A stretch of 16,501 nucleotides of DNA from CAZHOV01 sp964534315. GTDB taxonomy: Bacteria; Bacteroidota; Bacteroidia; Chitinophagales; Saprospiraceae. This document shows, in pieces, positions 15,492 to 16,501 of this stretch (within the stretch, counting starts at the first letter, position 1; each line of letters starts with the position of its first letter). The DNA lies in NCBI GenBank assembly GCA_964534315.1, contig CAZHOV010000128.1:1-16501 (forward strand), given 5' to 3'. The notes beneath the pieces are model-generated. The model had not been told where the DNA came from and ran no database searches. It worked only from the letters and a program-made list of their open reading frames with translations. A program made the position numbers and the translations under genes.

Positions 15492-15686
15492 AATTCAAAT
15501 TGATTTTTATCTTTATCAGAATTATGTATAATCGAAGAAAAATATTATCCACAGATGTTAAGAAATTTGGGTTACACAGTACTAAGTAGTACTCAAATGC
15601 AATAATTGGTATTTGTATATACTCGTTGGCAAGAAAAAAAGGCGTTCGTTTTTATTCCTTATCATTATGGTGACTACTCTTTTCAG
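15492..15686 (+). other. AT-rich non-coding gap after the GIY-YIG gene
   Basis: No coding frame is supported. It contains one DnaA-box-like TTATCCACA (15545-15553) and two AGTACT palindromes four bases apart (15578-15583 and 15588-15593). The 60 bases from 15541 contain only 19 G/C. Confidence 0.45.
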
Positions 15687-15716
15687 TTGAATCAAGATTT
15701 AAAAGCTCTATTTTTA
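15687..15716 (+). promoter_or_regulatory. Candidate promoter of the EAD/iSTAND-like gene
   Basis: TTG at 15687-15689, 19 bases, then TATTTTTA at 15709-15716; only the last base differs from TAnnTTTG. Predicted transcription start is near 15722, immediately before an inverted repeat. Confidence 0.5.
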
Positions 15717-15727
15717 GCATTCCACCA

Positions 15728-15760
15728 ACGCTTACGAAGCCTTTCCGGATTCGTAAGCGT
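15728..15760 (+). promoter_or_regulatory. 11-bp inverted repeat upstream of the EAD/iSTAND-like gene
   Basis: ACGCTTACGAA (15728-15738) and its exact reverse complement TTCGTAAGCGT (15750-15760) flank an 11-base loop. It sits between the predicted transcription start and the start codon, as an operator or leader hairpin would. A partial TACGAA copy follows at 15760-15765. Confidence 0.6.
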
Positions 15761-15780
15761 ACGAAAAATGAAAAAACCCC

Positions 15781-16501
15781 GTGACCGCAGCATTACAAAA
15801 AATAGAAAACCACCTCCGGGAAGACCGCCTAAAAGAAGTGCTCACCGCCCTGCAAGCCCTGCTGCCCGCCGATGCGCCACAGGCCGGTTCGCTCATCACA
15901 CTACAAGGGCAGTGGGTCGCCAATAAGCGGGCAGAGCACCAGGGCACCGCCGAAAGAAGCAGCATTGACCGAGGCTACGCCAACATCCGCAAAGCTCTCA
16001 TCGAATTGATGGCGGGCCTCAAGCAAGCCCCGCCCGTCCCGCAAGCCAGCCAAACCACCTTGCCCGCCCGCCTCAGCGAGGTGGAGCAGCTCTGCACTGA
16101 CCCCGACCGCATCCTCCACGCCCTAAGCCGCCTGCGGGCGATCATCGATGCCGATTTCCCCGATCAAAAAGCCACCTTTATGCCCTTACTGGCCGACTAC
16201 GAGGCCCACCGCAAAGACCATCTCATCACGCAGACCATAGCGCGGGAGGTGTACATGCGCGCCTACCGCCGCTGCGTACAGGGCATCACGGAGCTGATCG
16301 GCCAACTGCGGCAACAGGAAGAAAAGGTGCGCGGGCAGGGCGTGCGCATGGACAGCGAACTGGCCATCGTCAACTGCGACCGCAAGAAAATTCTGCGGCG
16401 CTTCCTGCGGCGCTTCGAGCAAAAAGAAGCACAGGGCACCGCCGCTCACTACTACCTCCTGCACGACCAAAAGTACGGGCAAAGCGAAAGCCTGGTGCGG
16501 C
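15781..16501 (+). CDS. Partial: tandem effector-associated-domain-like protein with iSTAND-like domain (conflict system component)
   Basis: The frame is open from GTG 15781 to the window end (240 residues, no stop). An in-frame TGA lies at 15769-15771, so GTG is the only early start. Residues about 1-82 form an all-helical module with the pattern of EAD11-type effector-associated domains (short first helices, ITLQGQWVANKRAEHQGT, then a helix RGYANIRKALIELMAGL). Residues about 97-178 repeat the same plan (RLSEVEQL..., PLLADYEAHRKDHLITQTI, YRRCVQGITELIGQL), i.e. a second copy. From about 192 the IVNCDRKKILRRFLRRFEQ...AHYYLLHDQKYGQSESLVR segment resembles the start of the inactive STAND (iSTAND) P-loop-like domain. 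Such proteins recruit effectors through homotypic EAD contacts in NTPase-type conflict systems; that role is inferred. Its G+C is much higher than that of its neighbours. Domain names are from memory of the families; helical repeats could mislead. Confidence 0.65.
   Translation, partial: MTAALQKIENHLREDRLKEVLTALQALLPADAPQAGSLITLQGQWVANKRAEHQGTAERSSIDRGYANIRKALIELMAGLKQAPPVPQASQTTLPARLSEVEQLCTDPDRILHALSRLRAIIDADFPDQKATFMPLLADYEAHRKDHLITQTIAREVYMRAYRRCVQGITELIGQLRQQEEKVRGQGVRMDSELAIVNCDRKKILRRFLRRFEQKEAQGTAAHYYLLHDQKYGQSESLVR

Noticed and set aside
15545..15553. TTATCCACA, a perfect DnaA-box match, as sign of a replication origin
   Set aside because: Only one box is present, with no DnaA, DUE repeats or other boxes nearby; a single 9-base match in a window of this size is not strong evidence.
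15606..15926. Open frame beginning with TTG that crosses the composition break
   Set aside because: Its 3' half is the wrong frame of the conflict gene and its 5' half covers the promoter and inverted repeat; no family recognised.
15901..16482. Minus-strand frames opposite the conflict gene
   Set aside because: High G+C sequence produces long antisense frames; their residue composition is low-complexity (Leu/Ala/Val-rich) and no motif is seen, while the plus frame gives a coherent helical protein.

Overview
The window looks like a chromosomal segment of a member of the Bacteroidota, plausibly Saprospiria-like. This is inferred from a T9SS type A C-terminal sorting domain, promoters of the TTG-N17-20-TAnnTTTG type, starts without Shine-Dalgarno sites, a lipoprotein M28 peptidase, an AsmA-like protein with a phylum-typical acidic tail, and the gene order small membrane protein - mutL - rhomboid - rhomboid - EEP hydrolase. 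Species cannot be named from sequence reading alone.

Layout. Positions 115-5326 (+) hold a compact, probably co-transcribed set: a 108-residue membrane protein, MutL, two rhomboid proteases and a membrane-anchored endonuclease/exonuclease/phosphatase protein. cysS (5403-6905, +) follows behind its own promoter, which lies almost on the start codon. A secreted or lipid-anchored M28 peptidase (7044-8069) comes next, then about 470 bases without a gene, dominated by a C-free purine-rich 16-bp repeat tract. An aldehyde dehydrogenase of the 2-aminomuconate semialdehyde type (8539-9993) ends at a strong bidirectional terminator shared with tRNA-Arg(TCG) on the minus strand (10059-10132).

The T9SS-sorted repeat protein at 10224-11723 starts in the middle of one of its own repeats, has no signal peptide and directly abuts the tRNA-Arg promoter, so it looks 5'-truncated. 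It converges on a large AsmA-like gene (12022-14652, minus); two hairpins in between serve as terminators.

The right end is the accessory part. A transcription unit with a good promoter (14881-14911) and terminator (15179-15217) contains three tandem tRNA-Val-related units. Only the last is an intact tRNA-Val(TAC). The first two keep the 5' acceptor strand and D-arm, but their anticodon arm is replaced by a perfect CCCGA...TCGGG hairpin and their T-arm/3' acceptor is lost. A small GIY-YIG nuclease gene (15240-15491) follows immediately. After an AT-rich gap, composition jumps to high G+C and a gene begins (15781 to beyond the window end) that reads as two tandem effector-associated-domain-like helical modules followed by the beginning of an inactive-STAND-like domain, i.e. 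a component of an NTPase-type conflict (defence/self-recognition) system. It is preceded by a promoter-like element and an 11-bp inverted repeat.

The two most interesting signals are the tandem tRNA-derived units with palindromic anticodon arms beside a GIY-YIG gene, and the EAD-EAD-iSTAND-like gene at the composition break. All domain names are from pattern recognition by eye; no search was run.
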